Counted from the first letter of the stretch, positions 45,631 through 55,304 are shown. The stretch is 64,000 nucleotides of DNA from Nitrospinaceae bacterium (GCA_029261655.1 JAJDAY010000005.1:39840-103839); one strand, 5' to 3'. The notes: a model not told the origin generated them from the sequence alone. A program made the numbers and translations.

Positions 45631-46501
45631 TAGGGTCGTTATAGATTTTGGTGATGCTCTGATATGCGTCGATTCTTCGATCGCGTAAAAAAGGCCAATT
45701 CTGACGGGTGGTTTCAATGTCTTTCAGGTCGCAGGAAGCGATGAGGATTTCTTCGGAAGATCGGTCGGCCTGGGCCAGAACTTCGCCGAAGGGATTGCAG
45801 ATAAAAGAGCCGCCCCAGAATGTCAGGGCATCTTCCGTGCCAACCCGGTTGGCGGACGCTAGAAAGACCCCGTTGGCAATCGCGTGTCCTTTTTGTACCG
45901 CTTGCCAGGCCGAGAATTGTTTTTCGACCTCCCCGGCGTCGGCTTGCTGGTAACCGATAGCCGTGGGATAAAACAGGAACTGGGCCCCTGAAAGGGCAGT
46001 CAAACGCGCCGCCTCGGGGAACCATTGATCCCAGCAGATGAGCACTCCAACGCGGCCATAGCGAGTCGGGAAACTCTGGAACCCTGAATCTCCGGGAGTG
46101 AAGTAGAACTTCTCGTAGAAGCAGGGATCGTCCGGGATGTGCATTTTTCTGTAATTCCCGGCGATGGTTCCATCGGCGTCGATCACCACAGCGCTGTTGT
46201 GATAAATCCCCTGGGTCCTTTTTTCAAACAGGGGAACGATTATTACAATTTTGAGTTTTGCCGCCAGATCTGAAAGCGTATTGGTGGTTGGGCCGGGAAT
46301 CGGTTCTGCCAGAGAAAACAATTCAGAGTTTTCAACCTGACAAAAATACCGCGACCGGAACAGTTCCTGCAGGCAGATGATTTGCGCTCCTCTGGATGCG
46401 GCTTCGGAAATTTTGAGGACAGCGTTCTGTAAATTTTGTGAGGGATCAATCGAACAGGATGCCTGGATGAGGCCAACAGTGATGGTTTGGTGATTCGGCA
46501 T
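45623..46501 (-). CDS. aguB: N-carbamoylputrescine amidase
   Basis: A 292-residue nitrilase-superfamily enzyme with the Glu-Lys-Cys triad in ICLQELFRSRYF, YRKMHIPDDPCFYEKFYF and GVLICWDQWFPEAARL. It releases putrescine, CO2 and ammonia from N-carbamoylputrescine. It is read first in the operon with aguA overlapping its end. The start codon is ATG 46501. Confidence 0.94.
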   Translation of the reverse strand: MPNHQTITVGLIQASCSIDPSQNLQNAVLKISEAASRGAQIICLQELFRSRYFCQVENSELFSLAEPIPGPTTNTLSDLAAKLKIVIIVPLFEKRTQGIYHNSAVVIDADGTIAGNYRKMHIPDDPCFYEKFYFTPGDSGFQSFPTRYGRVGVLICWDQWFPEAARLTALSGAQFLFYPTAIGYQQADAGEVEKQFSAWQAVQKGHAIANGVFLASANRVGTEDALTFWGGSFICNPFGEVLAQADRSSEEILIASCDLKDIETTRQNWPFLRDRRIDAYQSITKIYNDPND

Positions 46502-46561
46502 TTTATTTACGATGATATCAAGGTGATTGTTTGACTGACCTGAATTAGTTTATCAAAAAGA

Positions 46562-46603
46562 GGCAAAAAAAAACCGATAGAATGAAAACATTCTATCGGT
46601 TTT
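46562..46603 (-). terminator. Perfect 15-bp hairpin terminator
   Basis: Arms 46570-46584 and 46589-46603 are fully complementary around an AAAA loop. On the minus strand the hairpin is followed by a long T run, so it ends the transcript of the small secreted protein at 46644. Confidence 0.92.
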
Positions 46604-46643
46604 AATTTTTACAAGCGGGGTTAGCCGCCAGAAATACGAAAAC

Positions 46644-47096
46644 TTATTTTACTGTTGGGTGAATTGCTTCACAGTCAGCCTGAGAAACCAGAGGCTCTTT
46701 CATATAGCCGTCACGGTTCTGGCCCATTGCTTTGCGATAAGCATCACTGGAGTTGTCGCCTCGACAGTCGCCAGGTACCAAACCAACAACCACGCCTGCA
46801 TCCTCAACGGTTCGAGCCGCTTTCCAGGACTGGTCGGTCTGAGATGAACCGAACTGATAGTCGGTATTAACAGAAGCGCCAGGAGCGCTCATAATGGTCC
46901 GGCTCATATTGTTTACTGCGTTTGTCATGGCGCGGTCTCTTGCGCCCATTTGCATCATGGTTTTGCCAACACCCATCACGCTTTGATCAACCGGAACATA
47001 AGCTCCAGGAAGAACATCATCAGCGGACGCTACCGAACCCATGCCCACTACCATCAAAAAAGCAAACACTGCAACTAAACTTACTGATTTCTTCAT
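46644..47096 (-). CDS. Small secreted protein of unknown function
   Basis: 150 residues with a clear signal peptide (about 1-25, cut at ASADD). The mature part is about 125 residues, Met/Asn/Ser-rich with two Cys (VPGDCRGDN and SQADCEAI) that could form a disulfide. A strong GGGGAGGCAAGGAA ribosome site and a perfect terminator suggest high expression. No family recognised. Confidence 0.8.
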   Translation of the reverse strand: MKKSVSLVAVFAFLMVVGMGSVASADDVLPGAYVPVDQSVMGVGKTMMQMGARDRAMTNAVNNMSRTIMSAPGASVNTDYQFGSSQTDQSWKAARTVEDAGVVVGLVPGDCRGDNSSDAYRKAMGQNRDGYMKEPLVSQADCEAIHPTVK

Positions 47097-47661
47097 TTCC
47101 TTGCCTCCCCAGTATAAAGTTTGGAAAAGTTACCCCATCAAAAAATTTATACAAACAAAACCTATACTCTGTAACAAGTAAGAGATTTATTACTTACAGT
47201 TGCTACGTAACCGCTATCCACCTCCCCCCGCATATCCGGTTAACCTGTCAATCGTTTTATATAATGCCAATTAACTATATATTATTATTGATAATTGGCA
47301 GATTATTCAGGTTGCCAGAATTTATAACCTTATTGGCCTTTTGTCAATAAAAAAACAACAATTAGACAGGGAATGAGAGATTATCAGGGCATCTTATTAA
47401 TGCGGGGAACCGCAGGTCGCATTGGCCGAAATTTGTCTAAAACCCAGAGGGATTTTTATGCCGGGTTATATTCGAGGTCGGTCCGGGTTTGCGGAATAAG
47501 TATAATTTGTTGAAAACATTAACTTCTTATTAAAATTGATTCCTTTATCTAAAATCGGGTATTGTGGGTGCGGTCGCTGATAACAAAGAAAATCGGATGA
47601 AATGATAGGAACTTAATGCTTTTTCAGTGACACTATTTCAGAACAGGGTGGGAGCTTGTTT
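47097..47661. other. Divergent intergenic region
   Basis: About 565 AT-rich bp between divergent genes. The minus-strand side has the ribosome site of the secreted protein and a TATACT-like -10; no ORF of note (the open frame 46922-47350 is a shadow), no repeat. Confidence 0.4.
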
Positions 47662-48045
47662 ATGCCGGAAAAAAAATTTTTTACTCTGGATGAGGCAAAT
47701 GCCATCATTCCTCAGCTATTGCAAAATGTCCCTCAAATTCAGGAATTGGAGTCGGATCTCAGGACTAAATACCCGGACGTTAAAAACGCTTGGGAAAAGC
47801 ACAAATACAACGGCGGCAGTGCGCAGGGAACCCAATATCTTGGAACGGCTCTTAAGCTCAACCGCATCATGAGTGAGCTGGAATCAAAAGGCTGCATCAT
47901 CAAAGGAATCAAAGAAGGATTGGTGGATTTTCCATCGCTTCGCGAGGGACGCGAAGTTTATCTGTGCTGGAGGGCTCCCGAAAAAGAGATCAGATTTTGG
48001 CACGAAATTCACGCGGGGTTTGCGGGGCGGCGACCCCTTAAATGA
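47662..48045 (+). CDS. DUF2203 family protein
   Basis: About 127 residues starting PEKKFFTLDEANAIIPQLLQ and ending EVYLCWRAPEKEIRFWHEIH, the layout of DUF2203 proteins (often with a short coiled-coil first half). The family's function is unknown. ATG 47662 follows GGTGGGAG at 8 nt. It is convergent with the next gene. Confidence 0.88.
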   Translation: MPEKKFFTLDEANAIIPQLLQNVPQIQELESDLRTKYPDVKNAWEKHKYNGGSAQGTQYLGTALKLNRIMSELESKGCIIKGIKEGLVDFPSLREGREVYLCWRAPEKEIRFWHEIHAGFAGRRPLK

Positions 48046-48070
48046 AGCCAGCCCCGAAAATGTTGGCCTG

Positions 48071-48853
48071 TCACTTCCTTTTTAATTCCGCGACCATTTT
48101 TCGTATTTGCCTGACCAATTGCGGGTTGCCCGAAATGGCGGTTTCCTCAGAAATGCTGGATTGGTTCCCGGAGAAATTCGCGAACATGCCCCCCGCTTCC
48201 TCGACCATTATTTTGCAGGGCGCGTAATCCCAGATATAAGCCAGTGGGTCCACCATGACATCGACAACCCCTCTTGCCGCCATGAGATGCCCGAACGCGT
48301 CCGGGTAGGTCCGCATTATCGCAGACTCTTTATCCAGCCGGTTGAACAGGCGGGCGCATTTTTTCTTCCTGAAACAATAAAAATCCGCAACCGCCACCAT
48401 CGCTTTCGAAAGATTTTTGCAGGAAGAAACCTGCAAGCGGGTTTTACCGCTATAAGCTCCCTGGCCTTTGACCGCCCAGGCGGTTTCCCTGAGCGCGGGC
48501 AGGGAAATAACGCCCATGACCGGCTTTCCTTTGTGGAGAAGCGCGATCAGGGTTGCGAACAGGGGAAGCCCTCTTATGAATGAACGGGTTCCGTCGATGG
48601 GGTCGATGGTCCAGACCCATTCAGCAGAGCTGTTTTCTTCACCGAACTCTTCACCGATGATGCCATGGCCGGGAAATTTTCCGGTGATTTTTTTCCGCAG
48701 AATTTCTTCGGTGTTTCTGTCCGCGAGGGTCACCGGGCTGAGATCCGATTTACTTTCCACGGCAATATCTTTTTTGCGGAATAGTTTTAATATTTCAGCT
48801 TCAGCAGGCTCAAGGCAGGATAAGGCGAAATCTTTGGCTTTGATTAAGTTCAT
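48071..48853 (-). CDS. Inositol-monophosphatase-family phosphatase, HisN-like
   Basis: 260 residues with the IMPase metal motifs GHGIIGEEFGEENSSAEWVW, IDPIDGTRSFIRGLP and WDYAPCKIMVEEAGG. Members dephosphorylate inositol-1-phosphate, histidinol phosphate (HisN type) or PAP. ALSCLEPAEAEILKLFRKKD and the SFIRGLP variant favour the histidinol-phosphatase branch, but sequence alone does not decide. It is a single gene, convergent with DUF2203. Confidence 0.85.
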   Translation of the reverse strand: MNLIKAKDFALSCLEPAEAEILKLFRKKDIAVESKSDLSPVTLADRNTEEILRKKITGKFPGHGIIGEEFGEENSSAEWVWTIDPIDGTRSFIRGLPLFATLIALLHKGKPVMGVISLPALRETAWAVKGQGAYSGKTRLQVSSCKNLSKAMVAVADFYCFRKKKCARLFNRLDKESAIMRTYPDAFGHLMAARGVVDVMVDPLAYIWDYAPCKIMVEEAGGMFANFSGNQSSISEETAISGNPQLVRQIRKMVAELKRK

Positions 48854-48989
48854 AAAATATTGATCCCAGAAAAATCTGCGGGAAATATCCGCCTGAGGTT
48901 ATTTTGCGGCTCCGGCACGGCCTGAGATCTGAATAGCAGGGGCAATGTTTTCAATTGATTGATAAGGGCAACCGCAGGTCTCTTTTTGT

Positions 48990-49017
48990 TTGCTTTAATA
49001 ATGGTTTACACTATAAT
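48990..49017 (+). promoter_or_regulatory. Sigma-70-type promoter
   Basis: TTGCTT (48990-48995), a 16-bp spacer and a perfect TATAAT (49012-49017) lie about 47 bp before the FGE-like gene. Confidence 0.55.
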
Positions 49018-49063
49018 CAAATTTTTTTCACACTAACATTTATTCTCCACGAATTGAATTGAT

Positions 49064-49960
49064 ATGAAAGATAAAAACCTGATGATCGGCATTATTTTTT
49101 GTTTTGCCATAACTGTCTTATTTCTTCTTGTGATTATCTGGGAGATCAAGGGTTCGATCGAGCACGATAAAAAAGTAGCAAAAATGGCGGTAAACATTAA
49201 GAAGGTAGAAGTTGAAGACAATCGGGACTTCAGTATTTTTGAGACTACGATTGGCGATGATGGACGGGAAATGGTTCTGATTCCCGAGGGCGTATTTACC
49301 AGAGGTTCCGATTCGGGAGGATTCGACGAGAAGCCGGAACAGGAAATTTACCTCGATGCTTTTTATGTTGATAAATATGAAGTTTCCGTTGAGTCTTACG
49401 GCAAATTCAGGCAAGCCGCCAATTATGTGGAACCATCGGTGCCTTTTTTTCAAGGAGACAACGCCCTTTTGCATGAACCCAAAAATCCGGTGGTCGGGGT
49501 TTCCTGGCTCGACGCGGTGAATTTCTGTAAATGGGCCGGTAAACGGCTGTTGACGGAAGCGGAATGGGAAAAGGCGGCGCGCGGAACCCACGGCCTGACC
49601 TATCCCTGGGGGAATACCGTGCTGGATAAAAGGGCCAATTTAGCGGGCAAAGCCGATGGTTATGAATTCATGGCTCCGGTTGGAAGTTTTCCGACGGGCC
49701 GAAGTGTCTATGGCGTTTATGATATGTCCGGCAACGCGTCCGAATGGGTGGACGACTGGTATGACCAGTTTTATTATCAATCCGCCCCCATGATGAACCC
49801 CACGGGAGCGGAAAATAAAAAGAATCGAGTTTTCAGAGGCGGTTCCTGGGATTCCCGAAAGGTGGATATCCGCGCTGCCAAACGGTTTGCCGCGACGCCA
49901 GGCCGAAAGGACGCCGTTGTCGGGTTTCGTTGCGGTCGCTCTAAATCGGCGACCGAGTGA
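49064..49960 (+). CDS. Membrane-anchored FGE-sulfatase-domain protein
   Basis: 298 residues: one N-terminal membrane span (about 6-27), then the SUMF1/FGE-sulfatase domain (about 65-295) with MVLIPEGVFTRGSDSGGFDE, YVDKYEVSVESYGKFR, VSWLDAVNFCKWAGKRLLTE, YDMSGNASEWVDDWY and VFRGGSWDSRK. True formylglycine generators use a C-terminal Cys pair; only FRCGRS is seen near the end, so catalysis is doubtful and many relatives act as binding or modification factors. The domain is probably on the periplasmic side. Confidence 0.88.
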   Translation: MKDKNLMIGIIFCFAITVLFLLVIIWEIKGSIEHDKKVAKMAVNIKKVEVEDNRDFSIFETTIGDDGREMVLIPEGVFTRGSDSGGFDEKPEQEIYLDAFYVDKYEVSVESYGKFRQAANYVEPSVPFFQGDNALLHEPKNPVVGVSWLDAVNFCKWAGKRLLTEAEWEKAARGTHGLTYPWGNTVLDKRANLAGKADGYEFMAPVGSFPTGRSVYGVYDMSGNASEWVDDWYDQFYYQSAPMMNPTGAENKKNRVFRGGSWDSRKVDIRAAKRFAATPGRKDAVVGFRCGRSKSATE

Positions 49961-49987
49961 TCTGCTCCCCTCTTTAATTTGTCCTCC

Positions 49988-52900
49988 GTGAACCCCGTAT
50001 CCAGATTCTGGGCCTTTCTCTTTTTTTTCATTTCCGGCGCAACCGGCCTGATTTACGAAGTGGTCTGGACCCGATTGTTGACTCTGGTCATGGGCAACAC
50101 GCATTACTCCATCGCCACAGTACTTACCGCTTTCATGGGCGGGCTGGCTCTGGGAAGTTATGCCGGCGGCAAAGTCATCGACCGGTTTTTCAATCCGCTG
50201 GCCCTTTACGCTTTGCTCGAAGGTGCGATCGGGTTTTATTGTCTCGCCATACCGGGGCTCATCGACTGGGCGTTTCCCCTTTTCAAATCCATTTATCTCA
50301 ACTCAGGGTCTTCCTATACCGAAGCCAGTTTTTACCGCTTTTTAATTTGCGGGTCCATTCTGCTCATCCCCACCACTTTCATGGGGGCGACGCTTCCCAT
50401 TCTCAGCAAATTTGTGTCCGGTGAACCGGGATTCATCGGACGGGATGTGGGGACTCTTTATGCCGTGAACACATTTGGAGCGGTCTTCGGAGCCGCCGCG
50501 AGTGCGGCCATTTTCATGCGGCTTTTAGGATTGTCCGCCACCATTCAACTGGCCGCGGGGCTAAATATTGGCATCGCCGTTATCATTTTTCTGGTGTTTC
50601 GCCCTGGATGGCGCCGACAGGCCCTAGACGGGAATGAGTTTGCGGACAACGCCGCGCTGGCCGCCGATGAAGATGTTGCCCACGCAAAAACTTCTGATAG
50701 CCGTCAAAGCAGGGACCCATCCCTGAACCGGGGGGCCGAGTCGGGCGTATGGAAAGACCGGTTCCTGCTTTTTGCCTTTGGAGTCTCCGGTTTTTGCGCC
50801 CTGGTGTATCAGCTCAGCTGGAACCGGATATTGTCCTTATTGCTGGGGTCGTCGGTTTATGCCTTCAGCCTGATCCTGTCGATTTTTATTCTGGGCCTGG
50901 CGCTTGGAACCGTTTGTTTTTCCCGCTTTGTCACCCGTATGCGGGATCTGGTCAAGGTTTTTGGCTTGTTGCAGATTGGAATCGGGATTTCCGCATTGGC
51001 GGTGTTGCCTTTCTTTGGAAAAATTCCTTTTATCAATCGCTGGGTTTACCAGAATTGGAATATCGATTTTGCCACGGTTCAAATATCAAATCTTTTGATT
51101 ATCTTTTCCTTACTTTTTCTTCCGACCTTTTTTATGGGTGCTCAGTTTCCCGTTGTGGTGAAACTTTTGACACGCGGACTGGAGAAACTTGGGAGTGATG
51201 TGGGACGGGTGTATGCCTCCAATACCGTGGGGACGATTGTCGGTTCCTTTGCGGGCGGGTTTTTAATGATTCCAGTTCTGGGTATTCAAAACTCGATTCT
51301 CACGGCGGTGTTTGTGAACATCCTTCTGGCCGTTGGACTGCTTTCCATGTCAAAAAGTTTGACCAACCCGATGAAGTACTACGGCCTGCCGCTGATACTT
51401 TTGGTTTGCCTGCTGGGCGGGGTTTCCATGAATGCCTGGGATAAAGCGGTCATTTCCAGCGGTTCCTTCATGCCTTACCGGATCAAGGATTTGCGGGAAG
51501 CTGAAACAAAAACCAACAAAATTCTGTTTTACCGGGAAGGCATGCACACCACCGTGACCACCGAGCTTGCGGTGTCGGGAAATATCTTTTTGCGCGTGAA
51601 CGGGAAAACCGATGCTTCGCTGGCTTTGGACATGCGCACGCAACTTCTCTCTGGCTATCTTCCTATGTTTTTTCAGGAAGACCCGGAATCTGTTCTGGTG
51701 ATAGGGCAGGGCAGTGGGATCACCCTGGGGGCCGTCGAACAATTTCCAGCCGTTAAAGAAATCGACCTGGTTGAGATATCGCCCACGGTCGTTGAAGGGT
51801 CGCGGTTTTTTGGCCCCTTCAATCATCAGGCGCTGGACGATGACCGCCTGACCACTATATTGGAAGACGGCAGGAACCATGTGGCTCTGACCGACAAGAA
51901 ATACGACGTCATCATTTCCGAACCTTCCAACCCGTGGATATCAGGAGTGGGCGCTTTGTTCACTGTCGATTTTTTTCATTTGCTAAAAGACAGATTGACC
52001 GAAAAAGGCGTGGCTTGTATTTGGGTGCACACCAATATGTCGCCGGAGAGTTTTAAATCCATCACCCGATCCTTTTCTACGGTCTTTCCTCATGTGACGA
52101 TGTGGGAATCCATTGTGGGAGACGATTATCTTTTGATCGGTTCTTCCAATGAATATGGATTGCCCTACGAACGGGTGAATGATTTACTAAAGAAAGATTC
52201 TATCGGACGAGACCTCAAACGCATCGGGGTTCACAGCGTGCGGGATCTGTTCAGTTTGATGATAATGAGCCGGGACCAGATTCTTCGTTTCAGCGGAGAG
52301 GCTCCCATCCACACCGATGATAATTCCCTGCTTGAATTCAATGCCCCGAAATATATTTACAAGGATGACCGGGACGTTCTGGTCCGGCAATTGACGCCAT
52401 ATATTAAGGCGGACCCTTCATTCATCAAAATCAGTACGGCTGGGGCCGACCTGCGGCCTGGAATTCTTGCGGAGTTTTCCGGCGTCGAGCGGTCGGAAAG
52501 TCAGGTTGCCGAAATCAAACGCCATGCCAGGATAGACCGGCTTTTGGACCAAGCCATGTCAGCGTTTAATTCCGGTGATTACTTGCGGGCTCTGGGACAT
52601 TATGAAGAAATCCTGAAACTGGACCCGGAACACGTGATGACTTACTTGAATCAGGGAAATGTGCTGAAAGCTCTCAAACGATATGACGAAGCGGAAACAG
52701 CTTACCGGAAGACCCTGGCCATAAACCCCTATTATGTTTTCGGGTCGGTGGCCCTTGCCAAGCTGTATTTGTCCACAAAAAGGCCCGCCGGGGCAGAGGA
52801 AGTTTTGAGTGAGGTTCTTGAGTGGTACAGGGGAGACAGCGAGATTCGGGTTCATCTGGGACTGGCCTATGGGTTTCAGGATAATTCCTCCAGGGCCATT

Positions 52901-53092
52901 GCTGAGTATGAAACCGCATTGAAGTTGGATGCTGATCACGCGCCAGCCCATTATTACCTGGGGATTCAGTATCAGAAAATCGATTCCGCGAAAGCCAGGA
53001 AACATTTGCGGGCGTATCTTTCGATTTCTGACAATGACACTGGAAACCCCAGGATGGTCGCCACCGCAAAAAAAATCCTAAAGAAACTTTGA
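49988..53092 (+). CDS. Polytopic membrane protein with spermidine-synthase-like and TPR domains
   Basis: About 1,034 residues. About 12-14 membrane spans fill the first about 500 residues in two homologous sets (FISGATGLIYEVVWTRLLTL and FGVSGFCALVYQLSWNRILS). Next is a spermidine-synthase-like Rossmann domain (about 560-760: VLVIGQGSGITLGAVEQFP, IDLVEISPTVVEGSRFF, VIISEPSNPWISGVG), then TPR repeats (about 860-1030). No soluble polyamine synthase is evident in the window; such fused proteins are of unknown substrate. The start is GTG 49988 or TTG 49979. The overlap-free 18-28 bp gap after the FGE-like gene suggests an operon. Confidence 0.85.
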   Translation: MNPVSRFWAFLFFFISGATGLIYEVVWTRLLTLVMGNTHYSIATVLTAFMGGLALGSYAGGKVIDRFFNPLALYALLEGAIGFYCLAIPGLIDWAFPLFKSIYLNSGSSYTEASFYRFLICGSILLIPTTFMGATLPILSKFVSGEPGFIGRDVGTLYAVNTFGAVFGAAASAAIFMRLLGLSATIQLAAGLNIGIAVIIFLVFRPGWRRQALDGNEFADNAALAADEDVAHAKTSDSRQSRDPSLNRGAESGVWKDRFLLFAFGVSGFCALVYQLSWNRILSLLLGSSVYAFSLILSIFILGLALGTVCFSRFVTRMRDLVKVFGLLQIGIGISALAVLPFFGKIPFINRWVYQNWNIDFATVQISNLLIIFSLLFLPTFFMGAQFPVVVKLLTRGLEKLGSDVGRVYASNTVGTIVGSFAGGFLMIPVLGIQNSILTAVFVNILLAVGLLSMSKSLTNPMKYYGLPLILLVCLLGGVSMNAWDKAVISSGSFMPYRIKDLREAETKTNKILFYREGMHTTVTTELAVSGNIFLRVNGKTDASLALDMRTQLLSGYLPMFFQEDPESVLVIGQGSGITLGAVEQFPAVKEIDLVEISPTVVEGSRFFGPFNHQALDDDRLTTILEDGRNHVALTDKKYDVIISEPSNPWISGVGALFTVDFFHLLKDRLTEKGVACIWVHTNMSPESFKSITRSFSTVFPHVTMWESIVGDDYLLIGSSNEYGLPYERVNDLLKKDSIGRDLKRIGVHSVRDLFSLMIMSRDQILRFSGEAPIHTDDNSLLEFNAPKYIYKDDRDVLVRQLTPYIKADPSFIKISTAGADLRPGILAEFSGVERSESQVAEIKRHARIDRLLDQAMSAFNSGDYLRALGHYEEILKLDPEHVMTYLNQGNVLKALKRYDEAETAYRKTLAINPYYVFGSVALAKLYLSTKRPAGAEEVLSEVLEWYRGDSEIRVHLGLAYGFQDNSSRAIAEYETALKLDADHAPAHYYLGIQYQKIDSAKARKHLRAYLSISDNDTGNPRMVATAKKILKKL

Positions 53093-53224
53093 TCCGCTAA
53101 TTTTATAAGGCTATACTCCCTCATTGCTGGAGTGTTTGTGTTGATCGGATTGAGTTTTTGAGGCTTATCGGGCTTTCAACCGGCTCATGGAAATTGTTTA
53201 AGATATTTTTGTCGAGGTTTATTC

Positions 53225-53980
53225 ATGCCCACCAAAGTTAAATTATTTTGGGTATTTTGCAATATAGCGATTGTGTTGGGGTTCATATCCTTGGCCTATA
53301 CAACAAAAATGGAAGAAGTCCGTCTGGATAATGAAGCTATTGATAAAGTAAATCAGGAGAGAGCGCTTCAAAAAGAAAAAATGACCGAAATGAAAAAGGA
53401 GCAAGTAGTTCAAACGGTTCATTCGGTCAAACACGTTATGGAACTCAACGCTCTCGGCAAGTACGAAGAGGCCGCGAATCTGGCTCAGAAAATATCGGAG
53501 AACAACCCCGATAATGCCAATGTTTTTGCCTGGTGGGGAATATCCCTTGTCAAAGGTGGTTTTAAAAGTGCCGCGATAGAAAAATTTGTAAGGTCCACCC
53601 AGTTGGATTCGACCAACTCGAAAGCGTTCATATACTGGGGGCTGACTTTGGCGATGGATGGCCGCTTCATAGAGGCCATTGAGAAATATAAAACAGTGAT
53701 CGGATTGGACCCGGAACACAGCAATGCGTATGCCTATATGGGAGCGTCTTACGACCAGTTGCTTAATTTCGAAGACGCGGTGCTAAACGCAAACAAGGCA
53801 TTGGAAATTGACCCCAATAACTCAACGGCATACAAAGTTCTGACCGAAGCGTTGATTCATTCGCAAAATTACAAAGAAGCCTGGAAGGCGGTGGACCGGG
53901 CCGAAAACAAGAATGTCAAACTTCCTGAAAACTTGGTCGGGGAATTATCTCAATCAATGCCCCGTCCGATAAAAAAATAG
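53225..53980 (+). CDS. Membrane-anchored TPR protein
   Basis: 251 residues: an N-terminal membrane span (about 6-25), a charged coiled coil (about 30-70), and five TPR units (about 70-235: KYEEAANLAQKISENNPDNA, then YKTVIGLDPEHSNAYAYMG and so on). It lies 132 bp after the membrane/TPR gene, and both have TPR repeats, so they may act together as periplasmic or cytoplasmic scaffolds. No catalytic motif. Confidence 0.85.
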   Translation: MPTKVKLFWVFCNIAIVLGFISLAYTTKMEEVRLDNEAIDKVNQERALQKEKMTEMKKEQVVQTVHSVKHVMELNALGKYEEAANLAQKISENNPDNANVFAWWGISLVKGGFKSAAIEKFVRSTQLDSTNSKAFIYWGLTLAMDGRFIEAIEKYKTVIGLDPEHSNAYAYMGASYDQLLNFEDAVLNANKALEIDPNNSTAYKVLTEALIHSQNYKEAWKAVDRAENKNVKLPENLVGELSQSMPRPIKK

Positions 53981-54095
53981 GGTTTTTTTTTAGGGTGGAT
54001 AAAATTTACATTCTTTCAGTCCGTTCTTATTCAGTTCAAGGAGACGTTTTTCAATGACTTTGTCCTTGGGTAAGCCACTGTAATTTTAGATTCCC

Positions 54096-54155
54096 TTTTA
54101 GGATATTGTCTGATATAATTTCCAGCGATTTTTAGGGTATTGTTTGATATAATTT
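54096..54155 (+). promoter_or_regulatory. Tandem 26-bp repeat with TATAAT-like cores upstream of mlaA
   Basis: Copies at 54096-54121 and 54130-54155 match at 24 of 26 positions, 34 bp apart, each holding TGATATAATTT with an extended -10 TG. This looks like a duplicated promoter giving two start sites or raised expression. The core TTTGATATAATTT also occurs near 26428. Confidence 0.6.
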
Positions 54156-54248
54156 AAAACGGTTATTGTTTGTTTAGAGGGAGTTGAAAAACTCTATAAC
54201 CAAGAGGCAGTTGGCTTCTAAAAAGTTCGATATTATTTGGGAGGCAAA

Positions 54249-55304
54249 ATGTTCGACAAGTTTTGGCGAAATAAAAATACCGGCATGGTTTTTTGCCTCG
54301 TGTTTCATTGGGTATTCATTCTTTTAACAGTGAATGTGCCCCACGCCAATGCAGTGCCCGCTCAGAACAGCGCTGGTAAAACCGGAGGTGATCTGCCTCA
54401 GTTTGTCTATGAAGTCGATGGAACCCTTGTTGCCCAAAGCTCGGAAATAACCATATTGCTTGAGAAGCAACTTCCCCCTAGTTCCGATGAAAAAGATGCA
54501 ATTCCCGAAGAGCCCAAGATAGAAAAAAAAGAAAATCTGCCCTCCCAAAATTCCGGACTGATTACGGATGAATCAGGGGAAGGTGAGGTCACCGGTGAAG
54601 TAGGGCAAACTGTTTCGACGTTACGAACGGCCCCCTCCGTTGAGTTTTACGAAGAGCTGGAAGATCCGTTCGGTCCTGCCAAGGGCGACGAAATTCCGGT
54701 ATTGAACGATCCCTTTGTTGGCTATAACCGTTTCATGTTCGACGTGAATGAAGGACTCTACGATTATGTCATGGAGCCATTGGCCAAAGGGTGGAGATTT
54801 ATCCTGCCGGAAGATGTCCGAATTGTGATCAGAAATGCGTTTGACAATGCCTTATCCCCGGTGAAACTTGTCAGTAGTCTGGTTCAAGGAGATTTAGAAA
54901 AGTCAGGCAGGGTGTTGAGCCGGGCTTTGATCAATACGACTGCGGGCCTGGGGGGAATGCTGGATGTCGCCGGGCAGGAATATGATATTAAAAATGTCGA
55001 CGAGGATTTTGATCAGGCTATGGGTCACTATGCTGTTCCCACCGGTCCTTACATTGTTCTGCCATTTTTTGGTCCTTCCACCGCCAGGAATGCGGCGGGT
55101 CGCGTGGTGGATTCATTTCTCAGCCCCAGTATTTTCTTTGCGCCGTCATTTCTGGTTAGCTCAGGGATCACGGTCGGAGAAACCACGAATCAGGTTTCCT
55201 TTATCATTGACGATAAAAAAGCGCTGGGGGAAAGCGCCATAGACGAATATGAAAGTGTCCGCGATTTTTACCATCAATACCGTGAAGGGTTGGTAAAAGA
55301 GTAG
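54249..55304 (+). CDS. mlaA: MlaA (VacJ)-family outer-membrane phospholipid transport lipoprotein-like protein
   Basis: The MlaA domain occupies about residues 155-345 (NDPFVGYNRFMFDVNEGLYD, LINTTAGLGGMLDVAGQEYD, GPYIVLPFFGPSTARNA), where the family keeps phospholipids out of the outer leaflet by extracting them to MlaC. Before it is a hydrophobic signal (about 12-32) and a 115-residue acidic, Ser/Glu-rich linker not found in typical 250-residue MlaA. No lipobox Cys is clear after the signal. ATG 54249 follows GGGAGG. MlaBCDEF genes are not in the window. Confidence 0.88.
   Translation: MFDKFWRNKNTGMVFCLVFHWVFILLTVNVPHANAVPAQNSAGKTGGDLPQFVYEVDGTLVAQSSEITILLEKQLPPSSDEKDAIPEEPKIEKKENLPSQNSGLITDESGEGEVTGEVGQTVSTLRTAPSVEFYEELEDPFGPAKGDEIPVLNDPFVGYNRFMFDVNEGLYDYVMEPLAKGWRFILPEDVRIVIRNAFDNALSPVKLVSSLVQGDLEKSGRVLSRALINTTAGLGGMLDVAGQEYDIKNVDEDFDQAMGHYAVPTGPYIVLPFFGPSTARNAAGRVVDSFLSPSIFFAPSFLVSSGITVGETTNQVSFIIDDKKALGESAIDEYESVRDFYHQYREGLVKE

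Noticed and set aside
47380..47460. GC-rich stretch with GGGGAACC-like pairing, considered as a tRNA
   Set aside because: No cloverleaf with a T-loop GTTCGA and anticodon arm could be formed.
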